From: Limisphaerales bacterium
GTDB taxonomy: Bacteria > Verrucomicrobiota > Verrucomicrobiia > Limisphaerales > SXTU01
Direction of reading: 5' to 3'
NCBI GenBank assembly: GCA_009773355.1
Contig: WRPG01000009.1
Location: 1-64,000 of the forward strand
Length of the DNA stretch: 64,000 nucleotides
Shown piece after piece: positions 14,045 through 23,007 of this stretch (position 1 is the first letter of the stretch; each line of letters starts with the position of its first letter). The translations under genes were made by a program, and so were the position numbers. The notes beneath the pieces were generated by a model that was given only the letters and a program-made list of their open reading frames with translations, was not told the DNA's origin and did not search any database.

Positions 14045-15010
14045 ATGATGACCCTGACCCAACTCAACCAGACCAAGCTCAGTGAAACCAAAGACGTGCC
14101 CGGCCTCCTGTCCTGCCGGGTGGATTACGAGGTCAAGTCGGCTCAGGGCCGGCTCGACTACACCGGCCCGCCCATCGCGCCGGAACTCTGGCATCAGGTG
14201 CTGTCCTTCTTCCGGTGGACGCACAAGGAGATGAACAGCGAGAGCCAGGTAAGGCTCTACGTGAACCTCCGGCTCGGTCGCTGGGGCGCGTGGGCCTTCC
14301 CGCAGGAGGCCCGCACCGGCATGACCGCCCGGGAACTCCCGGTGCCGGAAACTCCGGAGCAGGCGCTCACGCGCTTCGCTTCGTGGAACTCCGAGCCGTC
14401 CGATGACTGGCTCTACTTCGGCACCGTGCATCATCACTGCGCGGCCAGCGCGTTCCAGTCGTCCACGGACGAGCAGAACGAGCGCAATCAGGATGGCCTG
14501 CACCTGACGGTGGGCCGCATGGACGCGGAGCACCACGACGTGCATGCCCGGTTCTACCTGGGCGGCAACGCCTATGAGCCGGACCTGAGCCGGTTCTGGG
14601 CGGTGGACTCCGCGCTGGCCGCGTTGCTCCCGCCGGAAGTGCTGCCACTCGTGGCCCGCTTCCAGATGGGGGCGAAAGTGACGATGGACTTCCCCGATGC
14701 CTGGCGGGCAAACCTGATCGAGGTCCGGGAGCAGCGGCGCGAACGCCGGGAACTGGTCCACGCCCCGCGCTGGCAGCTCGAACTGCCGGAAGTGGATCAG
14801 CCCTATCGCTTCCGGCTGGACGATGCGCTGGAGGACATCCATCGCCGGTCAGGGCACAACGGCATCACGGAGCAGCAGTGGCTGGCCGAACTGGGCCGGC
14901 TCGCCGCCGATGATGTGAGCCAACTCCTCTTCACCACCTGTCTCGAACACGGCGTGCATCCCGACGAGCTCCTCGCCGAGCTGGCCACCGCCGAGACGGC
15001 AATGGCCTGA
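14045..15010 (+). CDS. JAMM/JAB metalloprotease (deubiquitinase-like)
   Basis: 321 residues (ATG at 14045; 14048 is an alternative). The motif HHHCAASAFQSSTD (129-142) aligns position by position with the JAMM motif of AMSH-type deubiquitinases (H-x-H, then S-x-D after ten residues): His129, His131 and Asp142 are the predicted zinc ligands. The following DGLHLTVG (150-157) is typical of prokaryotic JAB domains. Glu66 in ESQVRLY is the candidate catalytic glutamate. The C-terminal ~100 residues are helical and unassigned. It is separated from the E1 module by two inverted repeats. It probably processes the Ubl or removes it from targets. Confidence 0.8.
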   Translation: MMTLTQLNQTKLSETKDVPGLLSCRVDYEVKSAQGRLDYTGPPIAPELWHQVLSFFRWTHKEMNSESQVRLYVNLRLGRWGAWAFPQEARTGMTARELPVPETPEQALTRFASWNSEPSDDWLYFGTVHHHCAASAFQSSTDEQNERNQDGLHLTVGRMDAEHHDVHARFYLGGNAYEPDLSRFWAVDSALAALLPPEVLPLVARFQMGAKVTMDFPDAWRANLIEVREQRRERRELVHAPRWQLELPEVDQPYRFRLDDALEDIHRRSGHNGITEQQWLAELGRLAADDVSQLLFTTCLEHGVHPDELLAELATAETAMA

Positions 15011-15017
15011 ATCATCA

Positions 15018-15083
15018 GCCACAAGGAGGCAAAGAAGGCACAGGAGGGAACTCTTTCTTGTGCCTTTTTGCGCCTCTTTGTGG
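15018..15083. repeat. Inverted repeat, GGCAAAGAAGGCACA word family
   Basis: GCCACAAGGAGGCAAAGAAG and GCACA (15018-15041) pair with TTGTGCCTTTTTGCGCC and TCTTTGTGGC (15058-15083). It is closely related in words and layout to the inverted repeat at 11030-11097. Confidence 0.82.
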
Positions 15084-15127
15084 CCCTCCCCCCAGACCCT
15101 TAACCCGACAACCCAGACCCGATCCCC

Positions 15128-16077
15128 ATGCCTTCTGAACTCTTGGCCGTTCTGCGCCAGACCATCCTCAGCGCCAAACCCCGCCGGCCCCGCCACTCGC
15201 GGCTCCGCTCAAACTGGAGCACGGGTGGCTGCTGCCTTACCTGCTCACCATCGAAGGCCAGCTCTGGGGCCGCTGGGACCATTGGCACGACACCATGCTC
15301 GCCGGCCGCGTCATCGGCTCCATCCCCCACATCGACTGGGAATCCCACCCCGCCGCCCGCCGGATGCTTGAAGCCGCTCTCAACTGCACCACCACGCACG
15401 GGAGCTGGCAGGGCTGGGACTCGTGGCAGGTGTTCGACTACTTCCTGGACTGGCTGCTGTTTGGCTTCGGCCATCGCGGTCAGTCGGTGTTGCCGGTCGA
15501 ACCCGCCGACTTCACCGGGGCCAGTGAGCGGCTCTACCAGGTGTTCAACCTCGAAACGCTGCTCGCGTGGCCGCACGACTACCTCGGCGAAATCCTCGCC
15601 GAAAACCGCCACGGCCAGCACCTCGGGTTCTACCCGACGCCGATGGCGGTCGCCCGGATGATGGCGGCGATGACGCTGGGTGGTGAGGATGCCCGGTGCA
15701 AATCGGTGTGTGACCCCTGCGTGGGCACGGGCCGGTTGCTGCTCGCGGCCTCCAACCACTCGTATCGCCTCTACGGCTGCGACCTCAATCCGACCGTCCT
15801 CAAGGCCACGCTGGTCAACGGCTGGCTGTATGCGCCGTGGCTGGTGCGGCCGTTCCCGTTCCTCGACCCGCACAACTGCGATCCCGCTGCCAGCGCGGCC
15901 GTCAGCGACTCCCTCATCGCGCAGGCGCGGCCCGAGCAACTCCAACTCACTGAGCACGACGGGGACTCGCAGGCGCTCTTCGAGCCCTTGAAGAAGCGAC
16001 GACTCCGACGACGCCCAGTCGCCCACGAAGCCGGCAATCCGCCTGACGTGGGGCTTGCTTTGGGACTCCCAACCTGA
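15128..16077 (+). pseudogene. N6-adenine methyltransferase-like gene with apparent frameshift
   Basis: The natural start MPSELLAVLRQTILSAKP (15128) is in one frame, while the body (LKLEHGWLLPYLLTIEGQLW onward) is in another. A one-base shift between about 15175 and 15200 would join them; in the second frame no ATG, GTG or TTG exists before 15295. The body carries methyltransferase landmarks: GFYPTPMAVARMM, motif I DPCVGTGRLLLAAS, then GCDLNPTVLKATLVNG. The catalytic NPPF/Y motif is missing. It may be a sequencing error in a live gene or a degenerate enzyme. Confidence 0.65.
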
Positions 16078-16126
16078 TGGCGGACACCGGTCTGCGCCTG
16101 TGCGCCAAAGATGTTCGGCCACCGCC

Positions 16127-16163
16127 CCCGCCGCCTTGGAGCGCAGGCTCTGGAGGCGGCGGG
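16127..16163. terminator. Hairpin between convergent methyltransferase-like and jetD genes
   Basis: CCCGCCGCCT (16127-16136) pairs with AGGCGGCGGG (16154-16163), with an inner GAGC/GCTC stem. Placed between convergent genes, it could terminate both strands, although neither side has a long T run. Confidence 0.5.
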
Positions 16164-16200
16164 AGGACTTGAGGAAATCCGCCAGAGGGCGAATTTCCCT

Positions 16201-17460
16201 TTAACTATCATGCCGCAGAGCTTGGGCGGTGAGAGTTGGCGGGTGAACTGATTGTCCTCCAACAGCACCGGAGCCTTTGCTCGGTGCGTCCTCAAAAGTT
16301 GGGTGTTCAACCGCCTGCATGCCGCGCAACAATTCCGGCCCCGAAACACAGTTGGGTATCCGCTCCTGCTCCAACAACAAGCCGGTCTCGATCAGGCGAT
16401 GGTAGATGGCCCGTTCCTCCTGGGTCAGCTCCAACAGTTTCTGGCTGGTCGAGGGAGATGCCTTCACGGCAAAGCCGGCGTGCGTGTCGAACGTGCGCTC
16501 ATCCATCAGCACGCTTTGGATCGAGGGGAACGCCGTGCGGAGTTGCGCGAGCGTCTCAAACCCGTGCGAATCCAAATCACCCCAGTAGAGCAGCCGACAT
16601 TGGTTCAACCAGGCCACCGTGGTCAGCATGGTCGCCGCGTCGCCGGATCCCCAGATGGCGATGGTCTTCGGCAGCACTGGCAGCGTGAGGAAGGTCATCT
16701 CGTTCTCCACGATCAGCACGACGACGTCTGCGACTGGCAAGCCGCGAAACTGGTCCAGTGGCGTGGCAAAGTCGCTGACCGGGAAGCCAAGCCGTCCGGC
16801 CAGTGCGGGATCCAGCAAACGCGCTCGCACCATCGGCTGCTTGAACCGGAAGCCAAACCGAGTCTCGAAGCGGCTGACATCCGGCCCCACGGTCGCGGGG
16901 GCCACCACCGGCAGCAACTCGGCGAGCACGCCGGTGTGACGCTCGATGAACTTCGTGTCGGCCACGACGGGAAGCTCACGGAGGTAGCAGTCCGGGCGGG
17001 GATGTTCCTTCAGGTAGCCGCACACGTTCAGCAGCCCTTCCCATGCGCCGGCATGATGCACGACTTTGAGCGGCTTGGCCTGTGCCCACGAGCGAAGTTC
17101 GGGACAGCGCGCCACAATGAGATCATAGTCCGCTTGGAACTGCCGGACCTCGGATGACTTGCCCAGGAAGCGCACGAAATCGTTCTGAGTTGGAAACACG
17201 ACCTCGTCGGGCACCTTCTGCAATCCCAAGCGCCGGAACTGGTGCTCCTTCCAAGTGATGGCATAGCCAAATCCTGCCTGCTCCTTGGACTGGCTCCGCA
17301 AGGCCTCGATGGCCGCCCGGTCGGTGGCGAAGTCGTTCGGCCGCGACAGGCCGGAACCAAACACGGCCAGCGGAAGGAGCGCTTCTCCGGTGCATAGTGA
17401 CCGGAGGAACTCCTCGTAGCGCTTCGACGCCCGTCGGCGGATCTGATCAGGGGTCAGCAT
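16201..17460 (-). CDS. jetD: Wadjet protein JetD (DUF3322 + DUF2220 nuclease)
   Basis: 419 residues. The N-terminal half is the DUF3322-type domain. The C-terminal half shows the DUF2220/Toprim-like signature, with Glu252 in VENEMTF, GSGDAA (271-276) and YWGDLDSHGF (292-301) carrying Asp295 and Asp297. In Wadjet systems JetD is the topoisomerase VI-A-like nuclease that cleaves closed circular plasmids held by the JetABC SMC-like complex. Its start overlaps the jetC stop by 14 bases. It is the last gene of a complete jetABCD operon. Catalytic residues look intact. Confidence 0.93.
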   Translation of the reverse strand: MLTPDQIRRRASKRYEEFLRSLCTGEALLPLAVFGSGLSRPNDFATDRAAIEALRSQSKEQAGFGYAITWKEHQFRRLGLQKVPDEVVFPTQNDFVRFLGKSSEVRQFQADYDLIVARCPELRSWAQAKPLKVVHHAGAWEGLLNVCGYLKEHPRPDCYLRELPVVADTKFIERHTGVLAELLPVVAPATVGPDVSRFETRFGFRFKQPMVRARLLDPALAGRLGFPVSDFATPLDQFRGLPVADVVVLIVENEMTFLTLPVLPKTIAIWGSGDAATMLTTVAWLNQCRLLYWGDLDSHGFETLAQLRTAFPSIQSVLMDERTFDTHAGFAVKASPSTSQKLLELTQEERAIYHRLIETGLLLEQERIPNCVSGPELLRGMQAVEHPTFEDAPSKGSGAVGGQSVHPPTLTAQALRHDS

Positions 17461-20400
17461 GGCCGGGTTGGATGGGTGCCTGTCGGGCCAGGTGCTCGCG
17501 GATCTCCTCGACCGAAATGGTGCGGACGGTGGAGGCCTGCGTGGTCGGGTTCAGCGTCAGGTGGTAGCTCGACACAAACGGCTCGACCACCCGCGCCCGG
17601 GCGTCGAACGGACAAACGATGAGCAGTTGCAGGTGAAACTGCGCGAACAACTGGAGCGCGTATCGTGAGTTGGTTTCGTCGGAACGAGAAAACATCTCGT
17701 CCACCACGACGAACCGGAACGAGTCGGGATTCTGCCGGTTCTTGGCGATGCCATACTGGTAGGCGACCGCCGAGGCGAGGATGGTGAATGCCAGCTTCGC
17801 CTTCTGTCCGCCCGACTTGCCGCTGGTGTCCTCGTAGATGTTCTTCTGCTCCCCGCTTTCGCGGTCCCGCTCCTCCACCGCGAACGTGAGCCAGTTGCGC
17901 GTGTCGGTGACCTTGGCGGTCCAGTCCGGACGCGCGCGGAACTGGTCAATCAGGTCGCTGATGCGGCGAAAGGCGTTCTCCCGCGCGGCGGCATCGGGAG
18001 CGAGCCCGAAATCGAGGCACGCCTTGAGCCGGTGGCGGAAGTTGCGGATGTCCGGGTCGGACGCCTGGGTGGCCCGAATCTTGATGAAGGTGCGGGGCGA
18101 ATACTCAATGCCCTTGAGCGCCGTGTTCAGGTGCTCGATCTTGCCCAGCATCTCGTCGCAGTGATCCTGCAACGCATCCTGGAACTTCGCCACATGCACG
18201 AGCACATCGCGGCTCATCAACTCCTGGAACTTCTCCTCGTGGCGCGGCAGGTCATCCCGGGCCACCGCTTGCTGGAAGCGGAGGAAGTCCGGGATGAATT
18301 CCTCCCCGGCGCCCAGGTCCGCCTTCAACTCTGTGAACTCGCCCAGAAACCGCTCCATCTGGCGGGCCACGGCCTCCACCACTTTCCCGCGTGAGTCACT
18401 GAGCCTGACAAGTTCGTTCCCGACCGCAGTTTGAGCCTTGAGCTTGGCGACCGACTCGTTCGCAATCGAAAGCTCGGTGTCGCCCAGAAGCGCCGTGAAA
18501 GCCGGGGCGAAATCGGCCAGGTCGGACTCATTCACGCCAGACAGCGTGGACAGGCACTCGCCCAATCGGGCGCTGAAATCGGTCTGCCGGGTAAGCAGTC
18601 CGCCCCGGTGCCCGATGGCTCGGGTTTTGGCCGCGTCCTGTTCGCCGATGGCCGCCTCCACTCCGGCCAACTGCTCGCTTAACTGTTTGATCTTGTCTGA
18701 ACTCCGCTCCAGTTCGTGTTTCTGCTGTTCCAGCTCGGCCTGCCTCGCCGCAGCGGAACGCCAGTCAATCTCGGCGAAATCACGATAACCATGCAGGCGT
18801 CCGGCTTGGGTGGCACGATGCGTGGCGGACCGCTGCCGCGACTCGGCCCTGCTGATGGCGTCCGCCTGTTGCTGGGCGGCAAGCTTCAGTTGATGCTGCT
18901 CCGCTTCCAGCGTGCGGATCTTTTCCCGGTTCGACCAGCCGAGGATATGGTGGCGCGGATCATTGATGTCCGTCGAGTCGTCCTTGGTGTGCCGGGTTCC
19001 AGCGGAACGGATCAGCCCCTGTCGCGTCAGCGCGAAGCCGGTGGAGTTTTCAAACTCCTGCAGACTCTCGCAGCACCGGTAGTTGAAGTGGGTTCTCAGC
19101 TCGCCCTCCACCCAGCGGGACAGCGGGTGGCCTTCCTTCACCCGCATCCGCTCGATGACGCGGCCCCGATCGTGGGGAGGCTGCGATGTCGGGGGGGCCT
19201 TGGGCACGCGATGATAAACGACGCGTCCACGGAGGTTGTGATCGTTGATGAACCGGTTGACCTGCGAATACAGGTGCTCCGGCACCAGCAAGGAGAGGCC
19301 GAAACCATGCAGCAAGCGTTCCAATGCCCCCCGCCATTGCGCGTGATGCTCCGGCCGCACGTCCATCAACTCGCCGGCGAAGGGAAGGTCCGCCACTTCA
19401 ACTTCCGCACCGTCGGCGATGAACTGGCGCATCCGACGGTGCGCTTCCGGGATCAGGTCGGGTCGCTGGCGGAGTGATTGCAGTTCGGCCTCCAAACTGG
19501 CGTGCTGCTGCCGCAACCGCCCGAATTCCTGCGTTGCGGTCGCCTTCGCGTCCGAAGCCTCCGTGATGATCCCGCTCTGCTCCTTCTGCTCCTCCTCGGC
19601 CCAACGCCTCAGCTCACCAAACTTCGCCTCTGTCGTGACCTCCTCCTTTACCCCCAGCTCCGCAAGGCACTTGTGATACTGGCCGGCCAGCACTTGGCGC
19701 TGCTGACCGGTTTTCATGACCGCCGTCAGCTCCTCCTTCACGCGCGCCAGCTCCTGGCCCACTTCGTCGTTGGCAATGGCCTGCCTGAGGTTGAACTTTT
19801 GCCGGTCCAACTCTTCGAGCGCTTTCGTCAGCCCGCTGATCTCGCCGTCCAGCGACCGGACATGTTCCGCCAAGGCGGCCAGCTCGGACTCCAACAGCGA
19901 CCTGAGCCGCAGGGCGAAACACGCCGGCAGGGCGTCGCGGAGCCGCACGGCCGCGCGAACCTGCTCGTCGAGGCCGTTGATTTCCGCAGCCTTCTCCACG
20001 ACGGGCTGGAGCAGTTCCAGTTGCCGCTTGGCGCGCTGAATTGCGTTCCGGCACTCAATGAGGTCTTGGTAATGCCGGTCGAGGCGCTCCACCTGTTCCT
20101 TGGTGTCCAGCCGTTCCAGCATGTGGTCGCGGATGAAGCCGCTCACCTGGGTGATCTCCTTGATGGCCACCGTCTGGCTGAACAGTGCGAGGGTCGTGGT
20201 GGACTCCATGCGCAGATAGTGCACTGCTTTCTCGGCATACGGGGGAAAGCTGTCCTCGACCTCGAAGCCACGCTGACGAAACGCCTTCTTCCACGCCCGG
20301 GATTCGCCTAGGCCGGTGAAGTCCCTGTTAATGGACCGTTCGTCGCGCGCGATCAGGTAGAGGTGGCGGACGTCCTCCTCCTGAATCCAGATCAACTGCG

Positions 20401-20806
20401 CCAGGGTCACGGCCTCGCCGGTGGCCGCGTTGGTGAAGCAGGCCAGCAGGATGGACGGCGGTCCCCCGGGCTTGCGCAGGAACTTGGTCTGCGCCCGTGA
20501 CTCCTCGGATTCACTGTGGCTGCCATAGGCCCCGAGCACGTAGGTTCGCTCATCGCGCTCCTTCTTCTTGGCTCCTCCCGCGGAGAGGTTGTAGTTCCGC
20601 TTGGTCCGGGGCACCAGCAGCGTGAGCAGGGCGTCCACGAGCGTGGATTTGCCGCTGCCGTTCTCGCCGATCAGCAGGGCCGTCTGCCCCTGCGGATCAA
20701 GGATGTGGACCTTTTCGTGAAAGGTGCCCCAGTTGCGGATTTCCAGCCGTTGCAGCCGGAAGCCGGGCGGCAGGTGCGGGCTATTGCTGGTCGTGCGCGT
20801 TGACAT
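17447..20806 (-). CDS. jetC: Wadjet protein JetC (MukB-like SMC ATPase)
   Basis: 1,119 residues from MSTRTTSNSPHLPPGFRLQR. Walker A is GENGSGKST (47-55), preceded by LEIRNWGTF as in MukB/SbcC-type SMCs. Long coiled-coil arms follow, and a C-terminal GKSGGQKAKLAFTILASAVA signature and FVVVDEMFSRSD Walker B lie in the last 150 residues. The protein would extrude DNA loops and sense small circular DNA. I prefer the ATG at 20806; a longer frame to 20983 would invade jetB with low-quality sequence. It overlaps jetB by 26 bases. Confidence 0.95.
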   Translation of the reverse strand: MSTRTTSNSPHLPPGFRLQRLEIRNWGTFHEKVHILDPQGQTALLIGENGSGKSTLVDALLTLLVPRTKRNYNLSAGGAKKKERDERTYVLGAYGSHSESEESRAQTKFLRKPGGPPSILLACFTNAATGEAVTLAQLIWIQEEDVRHLYLIARDERSINRDFTGLGESRAWKKAFRQRGFEVEDSFPPYAEKAVHYLRMESTTTLALFSQTVAIKEITQVSGFIRDHMLERLDTKEQVERLDRHYQDLIECRNAIQRAKRQLELLQPVVEKAAEINGLDEQVRAAVRLRDALPACFALRLRSLLESELAALAEHVRSLDGEISGLTKALEELDRQKFNLRQAIANDEVGQELARVKEELTAVMKTGQQRQVLAGQYHKCLAELGVKEEVTTEAKFGELRRWAEEEQKEQSGIITEASDAKATATQEFGRLRQQHASLEAELQSLRQRPDLIPEAHRRMRQFIADGAEVEVADLPFAGELMDVRPEHHAQWRGALERLLHGFGLSLLVPEHLYSQVNRFINDHNLRGRVVYHRVPKAPPTSQPPHDRGRVIERMRVKEGHPLSRWVEGELRTHFNYRCCESLQEFENSTGFALTRQGLIRSAGTRHTKDDSTDINDPRHHILGWSNREKIRTLEAEQHQLKLAAQQQADAISRAESRQRSATHRATQAGRLHGYRDFAEIDWRSAAARQAELEQQKHELERSSDKIKQLSEQLAGVEAAIGEQDAAKTRAIGHRGGLLTRQTDFSARLGECLSTLSGVNESDLADFAPAFTALLGDTELSIANESVAKLKAQTAVGNELVRLSDSRGKVVEAVARQMERFLGEFTELKADLGAGEEFIPDFLRFQQAVARDDLPRHEEKFQELMSRDVLVHVAKFQDALQDHCDEMLGKIEHLNTALKGIEYSPRTFIKIRATQASDPDIRNFRHRLKACLDFGLAPDAAARENAFRRISDLIDQFRARPDWTAKVTDTRNWLTFAVEERDRESGEQKNIYEDTSGKSGGQKAKLAFTILASAVAYQYGIAKNRQNPDSFRFVVVDEMFSRSDETNSRYALQLFAQFHLQLLIVCPFDARARVVEPFVSSYHLTLNPTTQASTVRTISVEEIREHLARQAPIQPGHADP

Positions 20807-21371
20807 GGGCTTGCAGTTGTTCCCGCAGTTCCTTGAGTGTCTCGACCGGAAACCGCGCCTTGAGGATGCGCCGGACTTCAAAGCGCTCCTCGCCCTCGGC
20901 TCCCGGCAGCCGGCGGAGCAATCCCATCTCCTCGGCCTTGCGGATGGCCCCCTCGATTCGCTTGTCCGTCCGAATTTCGTCATTGGTGGCGGAGAAGAAC
21001 GGCGCGGCGAGCTGCACCAGGTCTTCCATCCGCAGGATCAGCCGGCTCTCATCGTGAATCTTCTCGTCGAACCGAAGGAGCTGTTCCCGCAACACGACGC
21101 CGATGATCGCGACGCCCTTGGTCAGTTTGTCGCGGCGAAAGAGCCGGGGCATCCCGGCCTGTTCCTCCTGTTGGGCCTGCTTGAGGTAGGCGAAGCCGTC
21201 GTCCTCATGCACGACCAGTTCAAGGCCGATTTCCTGAAAGTAGTGTTCGATGTGGGGGCGATGGCGCAGGAGCGCGGGCCACAGCTCCTCGTCTTCCGAA
21301 TAGACGGCGTCCTGGAGCAGCCGGACTTTGACGGCGGCCGAGGGAAAGGTTCTTTGCGCTGGCGGACTCAT
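20781..21371 (-). CDS. jetB: Wadjet protein JetB (DUF4194, MukE-like)
   Basis: 196 residues from MSPPAQRTFPSAAVKVRLLQ. Winged-helix kleisin-associated subunit: GLELVVHEDDGFAYLKQ and LRREQLL-like helices are typical of DUF4194, and the C-terminal RRILKARFPVETLKEL is conserved-looking. The ATG overlaps the jetA stop by ATGA, and its end overlaps jetC. In the Wadjet complex JetA, JetB and JetC form the MukBEF-like motor. Confidence 0.92.
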   Translation of the reverse strand: MSPPAQRTFPSAAVKVRLLQDAVYSEDEELWPALLRHRPHIEHYFQEIGLELVVHEDDGFAYLKQAQQEEQAGMPRLFRRDKLTKGVAIIGVVLREQLLRFDEKIHDESRLILRMEDLVQLAAPFFSATNDEIRTDKRIEGAIRKAEEMGLLRRLPGAEGEERFEVRRILKARFPVETLKELREQLQAHVNAHDQQ

Positions 21372-22813
21372 GTGTTGGAGAAGATGGCTTGGGGGATGCG
21401 ATACCGGCGGGCCAGGTCGCCGGGAAGCTCCACCCAGTCGTAAGTGTCCAGCACGGCGTGCGGGCCGTCGGTCTCGGCGATGAGGAGATACGCCAGCACT
21501 TCGAGGATGCCGTTGCGTGGCGGCCGGAGCGCCAGCAGCTCCGGGAGGGTGATCTGGACCCGCGTTTGCAGACAGTCCCGGACGTTCTGCCGGAGCCGCT
21601 CGAAGTCCACCGGGTGCAGGCGCAGGAATGCCTCCAGGGTTTCCCGATAATCCCCGCCTGCGCTGACCTCCAGGCTGCCGCCAAACTCGACCTTGGCCGG
21701 CGGCGACCACGGCGACTTGGACATGAGCGAGGCGAGCGCCAGGCCCGCGTCCACCTCAAGCAGGTCGGTCTGAGGCGGGAGGTCGCGCGTGCGATGAGCG
21801 AGCGTCTTGATCTCCTGAAGCAGATGGCTGAGTTCGCGGCGCTCTGCTGACTCGCGCACATCGAGCACCCGGCGAAGTTGCGCCACGAGCCGCTCGTTCG
21901 ACGCCACGACCTTGTTGCCTTCGGCCCGCAGGCTGGGTTGGAGCCGTCGGAGCAGAATGTCCTCCCGGAGGTCGTCGGCCAGCGCGGGAATCGCGTAGGC
22001 CTGCGCCACCAACTCATCGAACTGCCGCCGCCGTTCCGGGGCGAGCAGGAAGTCCCAGAAGGCGTAGAAGCTCTGGCCCTGGCTCGACTGGCGGAGTTGC
22101 TCCTGCGCGTCGAGGGTGTGGCCGACGATGGCCCCTCGGGTAGCCCCTGCTTCCGCCTGCTGAACCGCGATGTTCTCCGTGACACGGCGGAAGTGGCGTT
22201 CCACCTCGCGGAAGTCGCCCAGCAGCCGGCGCGCGGTCTCCAGCAGGGCCGCGAACCGCTCGTTGACCTGGGTGGCGGTGAAAACCGGTGCCACGCCCGT
22301 CCGCTGAATCTCCTCGATCTGCTGTTGCAGCCGGGCCTGCTCCTCCCGCAGCCGTCGGATCCGGACATCCGGCTCGCGGGTCGAGTTCTCAACGACCTCC
22401 GTGAGGGTGGCGGCGAGGCTCTTGAACTTGGACTCGGTGCCGACATGGCTTCTGGGCTTCAGGGTTTCGAGCCACTGAAACACCAGTTCAATTTCGGGCG
22501 TCAGCTCGTAAACCGGCTCGTCCTCCCCGTCTGGCTGGTGACGGCGCAGATAGCCATGCGCTGGATCGGTCCATTCCAGCAGGTAATCCTTGGCGCTCTT
22601 GCCGGCGGGCGCATCCCCGGCGTCGCGCAGCTCCTCCAGTTCAGCCTCCAGCACCGCGCGCAATCGACTCTCCGCAAGGACCGACCGGTGCTCTCGTTTG
22701 AACGCCGTGGCCAGCACCGCCAACACCAGCGGTGCATTGTCAGCCCGCAGCAGCCGCAAGGACGCGGACTGGCTGAATTGCAGCAATAACTCGGCGTGGT
22801 TCACGGGTTCCAC
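21368..22813 (-). CDS. jetA: Wadjet protein JetA (DUF3375, kleisin/MukF-like)
   Basis: 481 residues from a GTG start at 22813 (first residues MEPVNHAELLLQFSQSASLR). Typical DUF3375: an N-terminal winged-helix region, YELTPEIELVFQWLETL near 100-117, a central coiled coil, and a C-terminal winged helix. It is the kleisin-like bridge of the JetABC motor and the first gene of the operon; its promoter should lie in the 194-base gap to the Shango-like helicase gene. Confidence 0.93.
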   Translation of the reverse strand: MEPVNHAELLLQFSQSASLRLLRADNAPLVLAVLATAFKREHRSVLAESRLRAVLEAELEELRDAGDAPAGKSAKDYLLEWTDPAHGYLRRHQPDGEDEPVYELTPEIELVFQWLETLKPRSHVGTESKFKSLAATLTEVVENSTREPDVRIRRLREEQARLQQQIEEIQRTGVAPVFTATQVNERFAALLETARRLLGDFREVERHFRRVTENIAVQQAEAGATRGAIVGHTLDAQEQLRQSSQGQSFYAFWDFLLAPERRRQFDELVAQAYAIPALADDLREDILLRRLQPSLRAEGNKVVASNERLVAQLRRVLDVRESAERRELSHLLQEIKTLAHRTRDLPPQTDLLEVDAGLALASLMSKSPWSPPAKVEFGGSLEVSAGGDYRETLEAFLRLHPVDFERLRQNVRDCLQTRVQITLPELLALRPPRNGILEVLAYLLIAETDGPHAVLDTYDWVELPGDLARRYRIPQAIFSNT

Positions 22814-23007
22814 GGACAGGTTCTCATTTCAATTTCAGCCACGCAATCGCGTAATCCCAAAGGGCCGCCGGACAACCCTTCGCGTCGAACCCAATGGGCA
22901 TTGAGGAGCGAAGATCCCTGTGACACCGCGGTTCTCAGCCAAGCCATCGAAATCACATCCGGGCAACTGTTTTGGTTGATTCGCACGCGCTCAGAATCGC
23001 GCGACCG

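Noticed and set aside
11074-15010. Straight annotation as a full PRTRC system
   Set aside because: A ParB-family gene and the E/F/D components are not seen, and the small Ubl differs from PRTRC protein C as I know it. Only the E2-like and ThiF-like proteins resemble PRTRC members.
20807-20983. Longer N-terminus for JetC
   Set aside because: The extra 59 residues are Arg/Ser/Cys-rich antisense-like sequence lying inside jetB; the ATG at 20806 directly precedes the conserved SMC head.
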